This document shows, piece after piece, positions 23,300 to 34,176 of a stretch of 64,000 nt of DNA. The translations under genes and the position numbers were made by a program. This DNA comes from Phoronis australis (lineage: Eukaryota > Phoronida > Phoronidae), in contig NMRA01000213.1 in the NCBI GenBank assembly GCA_002633005.1, positions 525,529-589,528 of the forward strand, in the 5' to 3' direction. Position 1 is the stretch's first letter. Each line of letters starts with the position of its first letter. The notes beneath the pieces were generated by a model. The model was given only the letters and a program-made list of their open reading frames with translations, did not search any database and was not told the origin of the DNA.

Positions 23300-23993
23300 G
23301 TAAGTCTTTAGAATGGCCTATACACCAAACTTCCGTATCGTAGAAGCGAGAACGTCGCAAAAACGGGCAGCCATGCAAAACTTCTCAATGTATCGCCATG
23401 TATTGCACTATAACCGAAGCACAGAGTTTCTTGTGTCTACAGAATTCTTACGTCAAACTTAAAAACGCAACTTAATTCAAAATCTTTAAGTCAAACTTAA
23501 GATCACTTTCTTTCAACGGACTTAAGACAAACAGACTATTGATTAAGATTTGTCTCAGCTACATGTAAATCAGTTTTCTAGAAACCTGATCCTGGTCTCG
23601 AAATGCGCTGTCTTTTTTCCCAAACTCTGTCAAACTTGTGTATTTACACAGGGTGTTGGAGAAAACCTTATCCAAGCTCAGCAAGATAAGACGGGTCTCG
23701 GAGCTTGGCTCTATTTGCAAAGATACCAGATTTTACAAGTGTTGATTATTTTCCAGCAAAAAGTAAAGGTTGCCTCTAATTCAATCTCCCGTTTGTGTTC
23801 TGCGACCAACTGATTAGGATCGAAAAGCACTGGGTGCGTAAGCAAAATCACGTGACTGGGCGTGTAAGTTGAAACACTTACGATGTGGTCGCTGATTCCG
23901 TCGGTTGAGTAAGACACGATATCCCGCCAAAATTGTCTTGAGTGTTTAGACAGTTTAAGCACCACCCCACCGTACATGTACTGTATGTTGCAG
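23300..23993. other. Gene C intron 1
   Basis: Short intron from GTAAGT to acceptor TGTATGTTGCAG. Several near-repeats of TCAAACTTAAG type around 23450-23510. No gene seen. Confidence 0.5.
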
Positions 23994-24165
23994 GAGACGA
24001 AAGCCCGTATTGGTGGGACTATTCTAGTAGATGGAATGCGTTTTCTCACAGTTCACAAAAGCTAGGTTACAAAGAAGCCAAGAGACATTGTGACATGCGC
24101 AACAGCCACATATTATTCCTGAATAGCCTTGAAGAAGAGAGCCAAATCATACAATGGAAAAATGA
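23994..24165 (+). CDS. Gene C exon 2: C-type lectin domain, N-terminal half
   Basis: A 172-base exon, phase 1 in, phase 2 out (donor GTAAGT). It encodes ESPYWWDYSSRWNAFSHSS, then YKEAKRHCDMRNSHILFLNS and EEESQIIQWKNE. This is the first helix and strand part of a C-type lectin fold with its conserved helix cysteine. The two N-terminal cysteines seen in genes B (CPPGF..SKC) and D (CPIGW..SSC) are replaced by serine and tryptophan, so the N-terminal disulfide is absent. The N-S-H-(I/L)-(L/V)-F-L-N-S stretch is shared with gene D. Confidence 0.8.
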
Positions 24166-24723
24166 GTAAGTACAGTTCAACTTTAGTTCTTGCAAGACTT
24201 CAATGAGCCTCTTGTTTGATCGAACAAAACTTCGTTGGCATGAGATACAATTCTTAGTTCTACGTCTCACAGAAAAGAGAGATGAGACGTTCATGCCAAT
24301 ACAGAAATGAGTTCAAGACTTCCAGAGAATGAGTACACTTGACTTAGCCTGTTCCATAGGGACAGCCGTCTACGACACCCCGGTGCCAATTTCCGTTTTT
24401 TAAGCAACCAGACGTCTTAAGCTGTTGACTAGGCGTGATTTGCGTCTTCAATCAAGTGAAGTCACAGATGACGATGATGAAAATTTATTTTGTACGAAGA
24501 AATGATAGGAAATGTCAGCGCGCTACAGTCCATCCCCGACCAGCATCTCTAGACTGACCTGTGTGTGTGTAGTATTAGAAAACAAACGGGTTTACTGTTG
24601 GTTGGTACTGATAGCAATCACCACCTGGAGGCACTGCTGCTGATGTATGTAACTATCGTTTTAGCGACATTCACTTGAATTTTCTTTTCCAGTGGTTCAG
24701 AGTTTATATTTTTGTTGCTGCAG

Positions 24724-24923
24724 CCACAATGTGTCGGTGGATAGCTTCTGGTTGAGTGAGCCCAAGTCGAGCGCAGCCCAATATGAGTGGATGCAGCCGG
24801 TTGCAGCGGGATTCCACTCATCCTTCCAGCTCTCGGGTCTTGTGTGCAATTCCACGCACTGCTACGAGATGGCGCAACTGCGTAACGACATCCTGGCTGT
24901 AATTTGTGAGAAAAACTTGCCAG
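24724..24923 (+). CDS. Gene C exon 3: C-type lectin domain, C-terminal half
   Basis: A 200-base exon, phase 2 in (acceptor TTGTTGCTGCAG), phase 1 out (donor GTAAGC). It encodes HNVSVDSFWLSEPKSS, WMQPVAAGFHSS, then VCNSTHCYEMAQLRNDILAV and ICEKN. The WLS strand and ICEK end mark the CTL fold. No EPN, QPD or WND calcium-site motif is present. Compared with genes B and D, the first and fourth cysteines of the C-terminal block are replaced (leucine and arginine), which removes what should be the canonical second disulfide, while the extra C-x4-C pair is kept. Confidence 0.8.
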
Positions 24924-25249
24924 GTAAGCATATGACAGATAAATGTGGCGCAATGGGTGGCATGAGACAAACATTTTGTTTTCTCTCCCGAATACTCGAT
25001 TCCAGCAAGTCTTGTTACTGTACATGTAGTTGATGGCTGCATTACGTGGATTACATGTACATCCTGAAAGATTCTCTTTCCATTGTTTTCTCCATTTTGG
25101 AAAAACGAATGAGCCTCGTCAAAAAGGATTTCGGGAAAAAAGAAAAAATTGTAAGTTACATCCCTGTGTCTTTTTGCTTAACCTTAGGAAACCTTAAAAC
25201 ATGTGCAAAATACTTTCATTAGCTTGATCCACAATTAGAAATCCAAAAA

Positions 25250-25336
25250 CATTATTATTATTATTATTATTATTATTATCGCTATCGCTATCGCTATCGC
25301 TATCGCTATCGCTATCGCTATCGCTATCGCTATCGC

Positions 25337-25390
<54 letters not shown>

Positions 25391-25503
25391 GACTATGTCT
25401 ATAACTTATTATGACTATTACTATGACTATGACTTTGCCTATTTCTATGTCTGTGACTATTACTATGATTATGATTATTTCTATGAATATGACTATTACT
25501 ATT
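25250..25503. repeat. Compound microsatellite (ATT)n-(ATCGCT)n-(ATT)n
   Basis: About 30 bases of ATT, then about ten copies of the hexamer ATCGCT (25280-25339), then about 50 bases of ATT, then a degenerate run of GACTAT/TACTAT-like hexamers to about 25503. The minus-strand frame 25194-25511 (poly-asparagine and SD repeats) is only a translation of the repeat. Confidence 0.9.
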
Positions 25504-25709
25504 ACACGCATTCATTGTCTATCAACATCTTACAGGGAATAGGGATATGCACGTATGTGTATGAGTTGCATTGAAACAGTAACCAAAAACTTTTCACGTT
25601 TTAGACTGAATTTAATCTAAGTGTATTTAGAGTGTTCCAAATGTATGTTTGAGGTATTTAAAGTTTCTTGATGAAACTCAAGATGTGGAGAAGAACGCAC
25701 TTGACTTAA

Positions 25710-27336
25710 AAGGGGACTGTAGTCAAAATAATGTTGCAGTTAATCGGTTCTAACATACAAATAAAACTCACATTTGCCTGACTTGCGTGCCAAACTAAAG
25801 CCAATTCGAATTTATGGTCAAAACACTGAATTCTGAAAGCGATCGCTGATTGGCTGATGTGTCAGTGACGTGCCCGGCGGGGTATCGGCTGCTTTACACA
25901 TTCATTGCTTATGTCATATTTGAAGAGTTTACATCGTAATTTATCATTGTATCAATCGTCCTTATATTTATTGTTTGCCACAGTGCTGTAAAAGGTTCGC
26001 TATGCCTTTTTGTATGGCACCTGGTTGCTCAAACTCTTCGAAAAAGGCGTCTTCTAAAGGGATGGTCATCGCATACCATCGCCGGGTTACCCAAGCCTTG
26101 GCCCAAAGCTCAGCGTAGATATGGACCTACAGGCTTTAGCCGATATGGGTAAAAAATGTACAAATAAAACCTGACTCAAATAAATGTCCTTAAAACTAAG
26201 TCATCCTTGAGTAAACCTAGGAACCAGGTTCCAAGAGTAAACCAACTTCTGTATTTACCGGTGTTGGAAATGTTAGCGATCGTTCATCGGCTGCTGCTAG
26301 TAAAATTGTGATGTGTTCTCGGCTTTTTGCGATTACGTCACCTGACCTTTACCAGTTTCTTTTCCCCCTGATTCTTTTATCAAGTGTTTGTCGCTGACGG
26401 TACCTAGGTTGCGTACATGTTATAACAAATTATCGGAGCTTGTTTCATTTTGTTTCAAGTTTTTAGTATTTTTACATCAGCAAACCGAATTTTAGAACAA
26501 CCTTGGTGCTGCGAAGCTGTTATCATGTCCCGAAAGACGTCTCAAATTTTTATGAAATGGCGCGTGCGCCGTGTCACGAGCGTGCTGTTCTTGAAACGGA
26601 CGACACACTTCTTTGTTAAAAAGGCGGCAAATTATGCTACCAAATGACGTTTATTTGATTGTTTTCCATTTAAACGGCTGCAACGAACAATGGGAGTGTC
26701 GGGTGACTATACCAGATTTTGCATGCGCCCCCGCCGGTCCGTTAGCTTTATATGTTGATGTAGCCTAAGTTTTACGACGAGGTGACGAGCATAACTGAGT
26801 CAACTATACCCGGGTAGTCAACGGCTGTCTGAAATTTCGGGGTTAACGGAGCTCAACACACAGTGGTACGATAGTCTTCATACAGCTACAGTAGGTAACT
26901 TACCAACCCTTCAAGTTTACAGAGCTGCCGGAGTATTGGCTGACAGCTGGCTGACTGGATGGCTAGAGTCCACATTGCCCTCGGCACAGTCACTGACACC
27001 AGTTGCACCGGCAAATTTTCGTCTGACGATGACGATGACTGGGTATCACTTTGTGTTGCCTCGGCTCAAACAGGTATCCCTGGTGACCCGACATTTCACA
27101 CTAAAATTTCTTATTCCGACAATATGAAGAACGCTACTTGATTGCACGCTAACACAGGACAGTGACGTTGCCCCCGCCAAATACGTCACGAGACTAAGCA
27201 GCGCTCCAAGCCGGTAATTTTTTTAGCTTCGTTTGAGAATATAAGTTTAATTTTTGGTGTTGAATTATTAGTGAAATTAATCATCAATTCATAGAAAACT
27301 ATCCATAATTTATTCAGAATAAATTACAGTTCCCTT
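25710..27336. mobile_element. Kolobok-like DNA transposon remnant
   Basis: The left end AAGGGGACTGTA and the right end, read in reverse complement as AAGGGAACTGTA, differ at one base, and both are flanked by TTAA (25706-25709 and 27337-27340). TTAA duplication, purine-rich ends and an internal THAP-domain remnant (26002) together fit the Kolobok superfamily, whose transposases carry a THAP domain. No intact catalytic domain was recognised. It lies in gene C intron 3. Confidence 0.6.
26002..26160 (+). pseudogene. THAP-domain remnant
   Basis: The ATG opens MPFCMAPGCSNSSKKASSKG, the CxxxxC start of a THAP zinc finger. It is followed by AYHR, then a likely one-base frameshift after which the next frame reads LPKPWPKAQRRYGP and stops. 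The C-terminal CxxH half was not found. Probably the 5' end of the transposase of the surrounding TTAA element. Confidence 0.5.
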
Positions 27337-28151
27337 TTAAGTTCCATAGATACAGTGATAGTCTGTGAGCCCAACAAGAGGACATAAAATGTCTGCTAAA
27401 CACTTGGAAGTACATGTATTGTACGCCGTCGGTCCTGAGTACTCCATGGACGGCTGCAAGGAACAACTACCTATATGGATCTTAGAGATACAATACATAG
27501 GTGGCGTGAGTTGCGAAGTAGGATATAGAAAATGATGCTGGGACATACCCATAGCCAAAAATGTTAATTGGTGCGTATCTGGTTAGCAGTGTGTGAAGAA
27601 CTTTTCGATATTATGTCCCCTTTAGTTAAATGAACTCGTTTCATGACCTAATTAAGATGGAGTCTCAAAAAAATTGTTACAATTGAGAAAAGTACATGTC
27701 GCTTTCGTTTTGCGCAACTTTTATCCAATTAGTCAAATTTGGCCAAATGTGTCCCTCTATACTCAGAATGTACCAATACTGCAATAACATGACTTTGAGA
27801 GCTTACCCAATGTTAAGGGAAATTTGCAGACAATCTCGCGGCGTACAGTATAAAGCATGTTTGAACGACAAATGTCCTGTCGAGCTTTGTAGCACATTGT
27901 CGTGTCGTGTATTGATGTCGCGGGTCATTTGTCGTGACCGAGGTCAAAATCACCAAACAGACCTACGGTAGAGCAGACCGTCACGCCCACGTGATTATTG
28001 TAACAAATGGACACGAAGTCGCTGCGAGAAGGCTCGACAAAAATCTTATCTGGTTATACGGGCACGCAAATTTGATGCCGGACGCAAAAAACCATGTCTT
28101 CTGCAAGATTCGAGACGATGATGGCGATAACGCATTTACTTTTTTGCACAG

Positions 28152-28342
28152 CTGGTGAACAAAGAAGCCTGAAAATTCTGCCTGAAAGTGCGTTCAAAGC
28201 GTCATCTTTCCTTTCGCCGAATTGTTCCTTAGTGCCCACATTCAGCGGAATTGCATGGTGCGCCAACACCACATCGGATCCCAACGATTATATCCAGGTC
28301 GATCTTGGTGTGGACTGGGTGGTTACGGCAATCGGTACAAAG
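28152..28342 (+). CDS. Gene C exon 4: F5/8 type C domain, part 1
   Basis: A 191-base exon, acceptor TTTTTTGCACAG, phase 1 in, phase 0 out (donor GTAATT). It encodes GEQRSLKILPESAFKASSF, IAWCANTTSDPND, then YIQVDLGVDWVVTAIGTK. The AWCA....YIQVDLG..WxVTAIGT run is the first-half signature of discoidin (F5/8C) domains, which bind phospholipids, glycans or collagen at the cell surface. The same exon in gene D (55755-55945) is also exactly 191 bases with the same phases. An extra cysteine pair (NC...WC) is shared by the two. Confidence 0.85.
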
Positions 28343-30204
28343 GTAATTTTATTAGTGTTGCTTATATTTTACATCATCGTCTTCACTGATTTCGTATAAC
28401 TGCCTCGTGAAACAAATTATTTTGTTAGTGAGCGTGAACATGAAACAAACAGCTGAAATAGCAAAGTAAAAAGGTCAAAAGGGTAGAGGTCACCTACTCT
28501 AATATGAGTAGAGGTCACTTACTTGACCTCCTCGCGCGCGCGCAGACTCCAGTTCTTCCGGTGGTGTAGCTAGATGTATTTGTGGGCAGGGGGTAAAAGA
28601 AATGCTTTCGAATAACACAAATCTGTTCCAAACCCTCGACATTTTTCGCCCAAGTCACGCCGACCCTCAGACTTAAAGCAACATGGTAGGCTATTAACAT
28701 TTGGTGCAAGGTACATGCAGGTATGTTTGTACATTCATTTGTAACAAAATGCCATGGATCCTTGTGGTGTTCAGTGCTTATTCAAAAGAAACCCAGTTTT
28801 ACCCAAACACAGTATATTTTCTAACCTAGGGGAAATCAGAATGCACTCCAAAATGTTGTACGTAATCACGGGCCCACAGTTTTTGTGAAAAGTGCAATGC
28901 TGTTTGTGTAGTCTTTACAGCCTTTCCTAAAGGTGCTCTTTTTGTCTGGTAAACTTGACAAGAATCCTAAGTTGAAACGAAATTGGGCAACTCGACCGGT
29001 TTGCCTATCTCAGGAATTGCCGTTATGGATAAAGGACCTCATGCTGTTGTGGTTAATTGATATGCCTCAAGCTTCTGATGTTATTGTGCTTAGATAATCA
29101 GACCCACCATAAACACAGTGGGAGCGACAATTTTTTTAGTTTCCGATTTGAAAGTTTCCAAATACCATATTTTAATCGTTCATGAAACGTAGACGTTGTT
29201 TGGTTTTTGAATTTTTAAAATCGGACAAGAAATGTGACTCTTAGCCTATGAATTGTGAGCAAATAGTGCCCAGAGCTCTCGCGTTGTTCTGTGTCTCATT
29301 AATTCTGTGTGGTGTGCAACATAATAGGCCAATTACCAAACCAGCAGGGTGCGTTGGATTTTGAGGTAGGCCAACAGTCATCGTACAATTCTTGGCATGA
29401 GAAACAAAAATCGAAATAGGACTTATACTCTCATAAATTTCTAAGGAGTCAGGTTTTTATTTCCGTTAATAACTCAAGCCACAAGTAAGTTTCGAATTCG
29501 TAATTTTATGGTTGACCAACCCGAATAGACTCCGAACCATTTTCCGCAGTCTCTGGTGGTACTGGTGGTCTTCTTGGTAACGCAAATAGAATTCTTTCAA
29601 GGAAAGGGTAAATTTCCGACCAATTTTATGAGTCTAAAAGGCCTATCTAGGGTTTCATTACAGCCAAGTCCACGGGGCGAAATGCTGCATTAGATATGGC
29701 TTTCTAAAAAAGAGAATTGTTTGCAGTCCACATGCAAGGAAGTGTTGCCATGTTTTAGATTAAAACTCGAACAACGAAGATACATGTACATGTATTAACA
29801 TTCAGAATATCCAATGTTGAAACTCTTCACTTAAGCACTAGACATGTACAGGCCCATAGCCAGCAATGCGCTGGGGGTGGTTCGAATTTCTAGAAAGGTA
29901 GACCTTTTGCAAACGTCGACACTCGAGTTTTCGGTAAGGCGCTTGAAGCTTAATTATGGGGAAGGGAAATTTGCATCTCAGCTCTATGTTCCTGGGGTAA
30001 TACGGAATTTGTAATACCTGAAATGAGGATGCCGCGACGGTTGCTCGCAAAAAACGGGACTCAAAGTCGGACCTAATGTGATCCATCAAGATAGGTCTAA
30101 CGTTCTCGAGTCGGAGAATGGTTTGACGTACATGTAATTTGTCATCTGATTGTATTTTCGTTAAAAGTTGCTTACATCGCTGGAAATGGGGACAGCCCAC
30201 TATT

Positions 30205-30765
30205 AAGAAGGTTCACTATTCCAAAGGTTCACTCCTTCGAAGGTTCACCACTGCGAAGGTTCACTACTCCGAAAATGTCTAAAATCTGACTCAGGTGTAA
30301 CTGTTATACTTTTACAGGCAAAGTCTCATTCAGTCTTCTTAAGTTTAAAACCGCCGTTGATCGCCACATCTCGGACCGGTGCCCCAAATGTCGTCCCTAT
30401 GTGAGAATTAGTCTTTAGTTAGATTCAGATCACCATTGCCAGTGATTGGAACTGAGCTCCTTTGTAAACAATGTAAATCAATTTTGGGACTATTCAACTA
30501 TTGCACACCCTTTAAATAATTACTAAATGGACACAAACACATCTCTTTATTCATGTCAGTTCTGAATCATTAATACAAAACCAGAGGGATGAACTGTCAC
30601 GTGTTCTTATTTAAAATACACGGTAATATCTCACGTAATCTCGCGGAGTCTTGCTTTTTAGCGAGGTCCTAGCGTTAATGAACGGGAGGCTTGTTTCGGA
30701 ATTGTGGACATTTGAAGTAGCGAACTTCCGAAGGTATCGAACCTGAGGAGTAGTGAACCTTCGAT
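30205..30765. repeat. Fold-back element with 16-mer arrays
   Basis: The left end has four imperfect copies of AAGGTTCACTACTCCG (30208-30275). The right end (30690-30765) has about three diverged copies in inverse orientation, including GGAGTAGTGAACCTTCG. The 560 bp layout with inverted short tandem arrays suggests a small non-autonomous fold-back transposon. No coding potential seen. Confidence 0.55.
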
Positions 30766-32396
30766 GTAAACTTGGAAATCTTTTCCGTCATGATTGTTGC
30801 TCATATGAAATCTGCGAAGATGTTCACCATTGACATTGATCGACAAGAGAAGATTTTCTTCATTGATCAAAGATCTAATTAGGTCTAGACTTAGCTAATC
30901 ATGTGAAAATAAATTTGGTGCTTTCTCAGTGCAGAAAACGCAGTAGCTAAATGTGTGATTTTTTGAGAAACGAGAGAGTAGTCAGTAAACTTACCGTCGG
31001 TGTGTACTGACTTTAAACGAACAGAAATGCACACACGCGTACACGCATACATGTCAATCCTCCAATCCAAAATCAAAGTGGATATTTGATGAACAAGATA
31101 TTTGACGATCACTTTCAATACGAAACTTGAGAATGGCTGCACTTTATCCACACTATGCTAAAAAGTATACCAAAGTAGCAAACAACAAACACGTTTTCTG
31201 CTGTTTTGTTTTTGGTCGATCTTAAGGCATTCGCACTCACTGCTTTTGTGAAGCTCTCTCAATGCTCTATGGTTTTGGCTAGGCAGAGACATTTTCTTCT
31301 GGACTCCCTTGTTACCCTGTGGTGTAGAGACCACGCGCTATCAATGCCAATGAATAACATAAAGATTCTTCTAATCGTCATCTACGCAGTCACCACTAGG
31401 GCCAAATACCACCAGATGATTATGTGAAGCGCTTTACATCGGAAGCAAATTCAAAATTAGTTTTCACTTGCTTATGATTGTGGTCAGTAAAACTACAGTA
31501 GTACCTACAATAATTTTGTTGCTCCACTAAATCATATCTTATCCTATCGTGTAGGCTATGGCTGGACCTTTGCCTCGGAGGGGGTTCAATCGAACCTCCC
31601 GACCCCTGCCCCCATGTCTACGGGCCTGAATGTAGCTCTGAGATGAACGTCTCTTTGGGCTACGCGTATACGAATGAATAAACGTTCGTTACTGTCGGGT
31701 GCACCTCTGTCCATGCACTGAAATCGGTGTACAAAAATGTCGAAAGCAAGTCAACAAATATAGAGACAGAAGATATAGTAGCCTTCACAACTCGCATATT
31801 TGGCACATAGATATTGGGTTTACCGAATTATGCAATGGACAATAACACAAAAATCTCATCAATGGATTGTCCCGATGAGCGCAGTTGGGCCTCGCGTAGA
31901 ATTTGCTTTCGCTGCCTCCCACAAGCACCAACTGAGTACACATAGTGTACCTAATTATCGGACGGAACCTAAATATCGGACATTTCATAAAATCTTACTT
32001 GAAGCATAATCTGAGGATTAAATGACAACAATTTTTGTTTCGCTGTAATGCATTCAATGTCCGGCAGCGTCTCGTTTTTTACAGCGTTGCCTCGTTTTGA
32101 TTTCACCGAGAGAGGGTGCATTTTAAACCCCCAAGTGGGCCTAAAATGGGCGATCGCATAAATCGGTTATAAAAGTTGAAAATAAAATCTTTTTCCACAA
32201 TGAAGCCATCTCATTGAACTGACAATATGTCACTGTTCCATTTTTTCATTTGTTTTTTTTAAACTCAAGTCAAACCCCGACCGCGCACGTGCGGGTGTCA
32301 TATCAAGAAGTCAAAGAGATACTAAAAACTGCACTGAGTTTGCACGTGCTTTAGTCGTCTGCACCATAGACTATAGTACATGGACCGCCAACTCCG

Positions 32397-33866
32397 GCAA
32401 ACGCGACCCAGTCGCAAAATTACCTTTTTTTACTCTCGCGACATCTAGCGCCCAGATAGCGTTTTGATGACATGCGCGTTAATAGAATGACCCGAGTCTT
32501 CACAAGTGGAGGAGTATTTTATGTAGGAAGTAAACACTTGCGGAGGTCGGCTTTGTTTTTGTTTTCAAATTACACTGCAGTTGTATTCGTTGATAATTGG
32601 TAAAGGTGTAAACAAAAATACTCCAAGTATATGGCCTTTTTGCTTATGATATACCTCGCATTTTGCCTAATATAACTTTTGACATAAGTAATTGGCTTGT
32701 AAAATGCACACTTTATCTATTCATAAGTCTTACACAGTCGGTCACAAAGCCGATGTTATGTTTATTTGACGCCGAATGATTGTCAATACTTGCATTTGAA
32801 GACAAAATGTTCATCTAATCAGATTTTGAATTTGTCAATGCCCCAATAACATGCAGTGCTGCGAACACAAACCAATTTGCAAGTGTGAGGAACTGGCCGT
32901 ACTAATCATGCAGTGGCGGTGATCTAGGATACCATAAAGGGGTGCCCAACATGTTGCCTCAGGACAATGTGCAAGGTGTGATTGGCAATTGCATGTGCGT
33001 AAGCGGCCCAAAAGGTGAGGAAGCCAGCCCGCGGAAGTGCACCTTCCATTCAGGAAAATCTACCATTCGACTATCGATTAAAAAAAAGGAGCAGCTACTC
33101 CGCGGCAACTTGGACGTTCACCGCTACAGGTCCTACTTCCTAGACTAATATTTCCTCACACTCTGCACTGTTGCCCCTTCATTTGCTTGCGGCAGCTGAG
33201 GGGGGGGAGTTGGCTAAATCCGCCTATGCTAATTCCCATAAATTCTGAAGGTGTTTCGTCTTTAGTCAAGAGGTAGTTCTTCGTGGTAAATGGAAATGTA
33301 ATCCTATCAAGGTATAAAAATTTTATAAGCGTAAAGCGAGGTCGCATTTCATTTCTTACAGCTAAATGGTGTGCAATGAAGCCTAAAGTCAAAAATAGAA
33401 TGTACATGTAGGCTAATTTCAACATTCTGAACACCATAAAACTTGGTGTAAGCAGAAATATTGTATTTACCATCAGAGAAAACAACATAGGATTTGTAGT
33501 TTGCAGGTGATTCATTTTATTTTACATTGTTTCATGACACGTAAGAACCATCTTTAAGGATCTGTATTTCTAGATTTTCAATATTAGTTAGCATTGATGA
33601 GACTTATTCAAAGCAGACACCTGCAGAACAAACGAAGTCTCAAACAACTGAGGAAGAATAAAAATGATCATTGAATAATTTGAAATAAAAATCTCATACA
33701 CACTGAATAGTGGACCATAGTTGGATATGGCATAACCTAACTTTTGAGAACCAGTTTGATGCCTATTATTGAGTGGAGAAACTAGTTCACATCCGGTAAT
33801 ACGCTATCTGGGCGCTAGATGTCGCGAGAGTAAAAAAAGGTAATTTTGCGACTGGGTCGCGTTTGC
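32397..33866. mobile_element. Mutator-like element with long inverted ends and 9 bp target duplication
   Basis: About 70 bases at the left end (starting GCAAACGCGACCCAGTCGCA, ending near CCCAGATAGCG) are repeated almost perfectly in inverse at the right end (from ACGCTATCTGGGCGC to CGCGTTTGC). Directly outside lie identical 9-mers CCAACTCCG (32388-32396 and 33867-33875). Long inverted ends with a 9 bp duplication are the hallmark of Mutator-type elements. The 1.47 kb body contains no recognised transposase; open frames at 32942-33148 (plus) and 33156-33515 (minus) are unrecognised. The near identity of the ends suggests a fairly recent insertion into gene C intron 4. Confidence 0.8.
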
Positions 33867-33993
33867 CCAACTCCGTATACTTTCAATGGACGAAATCTGT
33901 GATCTTACGCATAAGCCCTTACGTCATTATTCACTGGCGACACCTGGCTAAATTATCTGGTGCAATTTCCGGCAAGTACGTCGTCTGCTAATC

Positions 33994-34176
33994 ATGGTCG
34001 GCTACTGTGTGGCCGGTTGTTCGGCCACACACGCGAAATGCAAAGGAATTAGCTTCCATACCATCCGAAGACCCCATAATCGGATGTGGGAAGAAAACCT
34101 TACTTCTCGTGTCAACGTGAATGGCAGTTGTTTCAGCAATAAGACTATACATTTGTTCAAGGCTCTTCGAAGATGA
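33994..34176 (+). pseudogene. THAP-domain fragment
   Basis: A 60-codon ATG frame begins MVGYCVAGCSATHAKCKGIS followed by FH, matching the start of THAP zinc fingers (MxxxCxxxxC...GxSFHxFP). After RRPHNRMWEEN the similarity fades and it stops before the second zinc-binding half. It starts 118 bases outside the right target duplication of the Mutator-like element, so it belongs to a different, probably older, insertion. Confidence 0.4.

Larger units (their letters stand above)
24924..28151. other. Gene C intron 3
   Basis: A 3.2 kb intron between the CTL and F5/8C exons. It holds the compound microsatellite at 25250 and the Kolobok-like element at 25710-27336. Between 27340 and 28151 only short unrecognised frames are seen. 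Confidence 0.5.

Noticed and set aside
24693-24723. Earlier acceptor (CTTTTCCAG) for gene C exon 3
   Set aside because: It would add an unaligned segment out of phase with the CTL; the acceptor TTGTTGCTGCAG gives the phase and start seen in genes B and D.
25250-25400. CRISPR-like repeat array
   Set aside because: Simple contiguous microsatellite with no spacers, in a eukaryotic genome.
25194-25511. Minus-strand poly-N / SD-repeat protein
   Set aside because: Direct translation of the ATT/ATCGCT microsatellite.
29838-30200. 120-codon minus-strand ORF in gene C intron 4
   Set aside because: Has an ATG but no domain, no splice context and lies beside a fold-back repeat. Not enough to call a gene.
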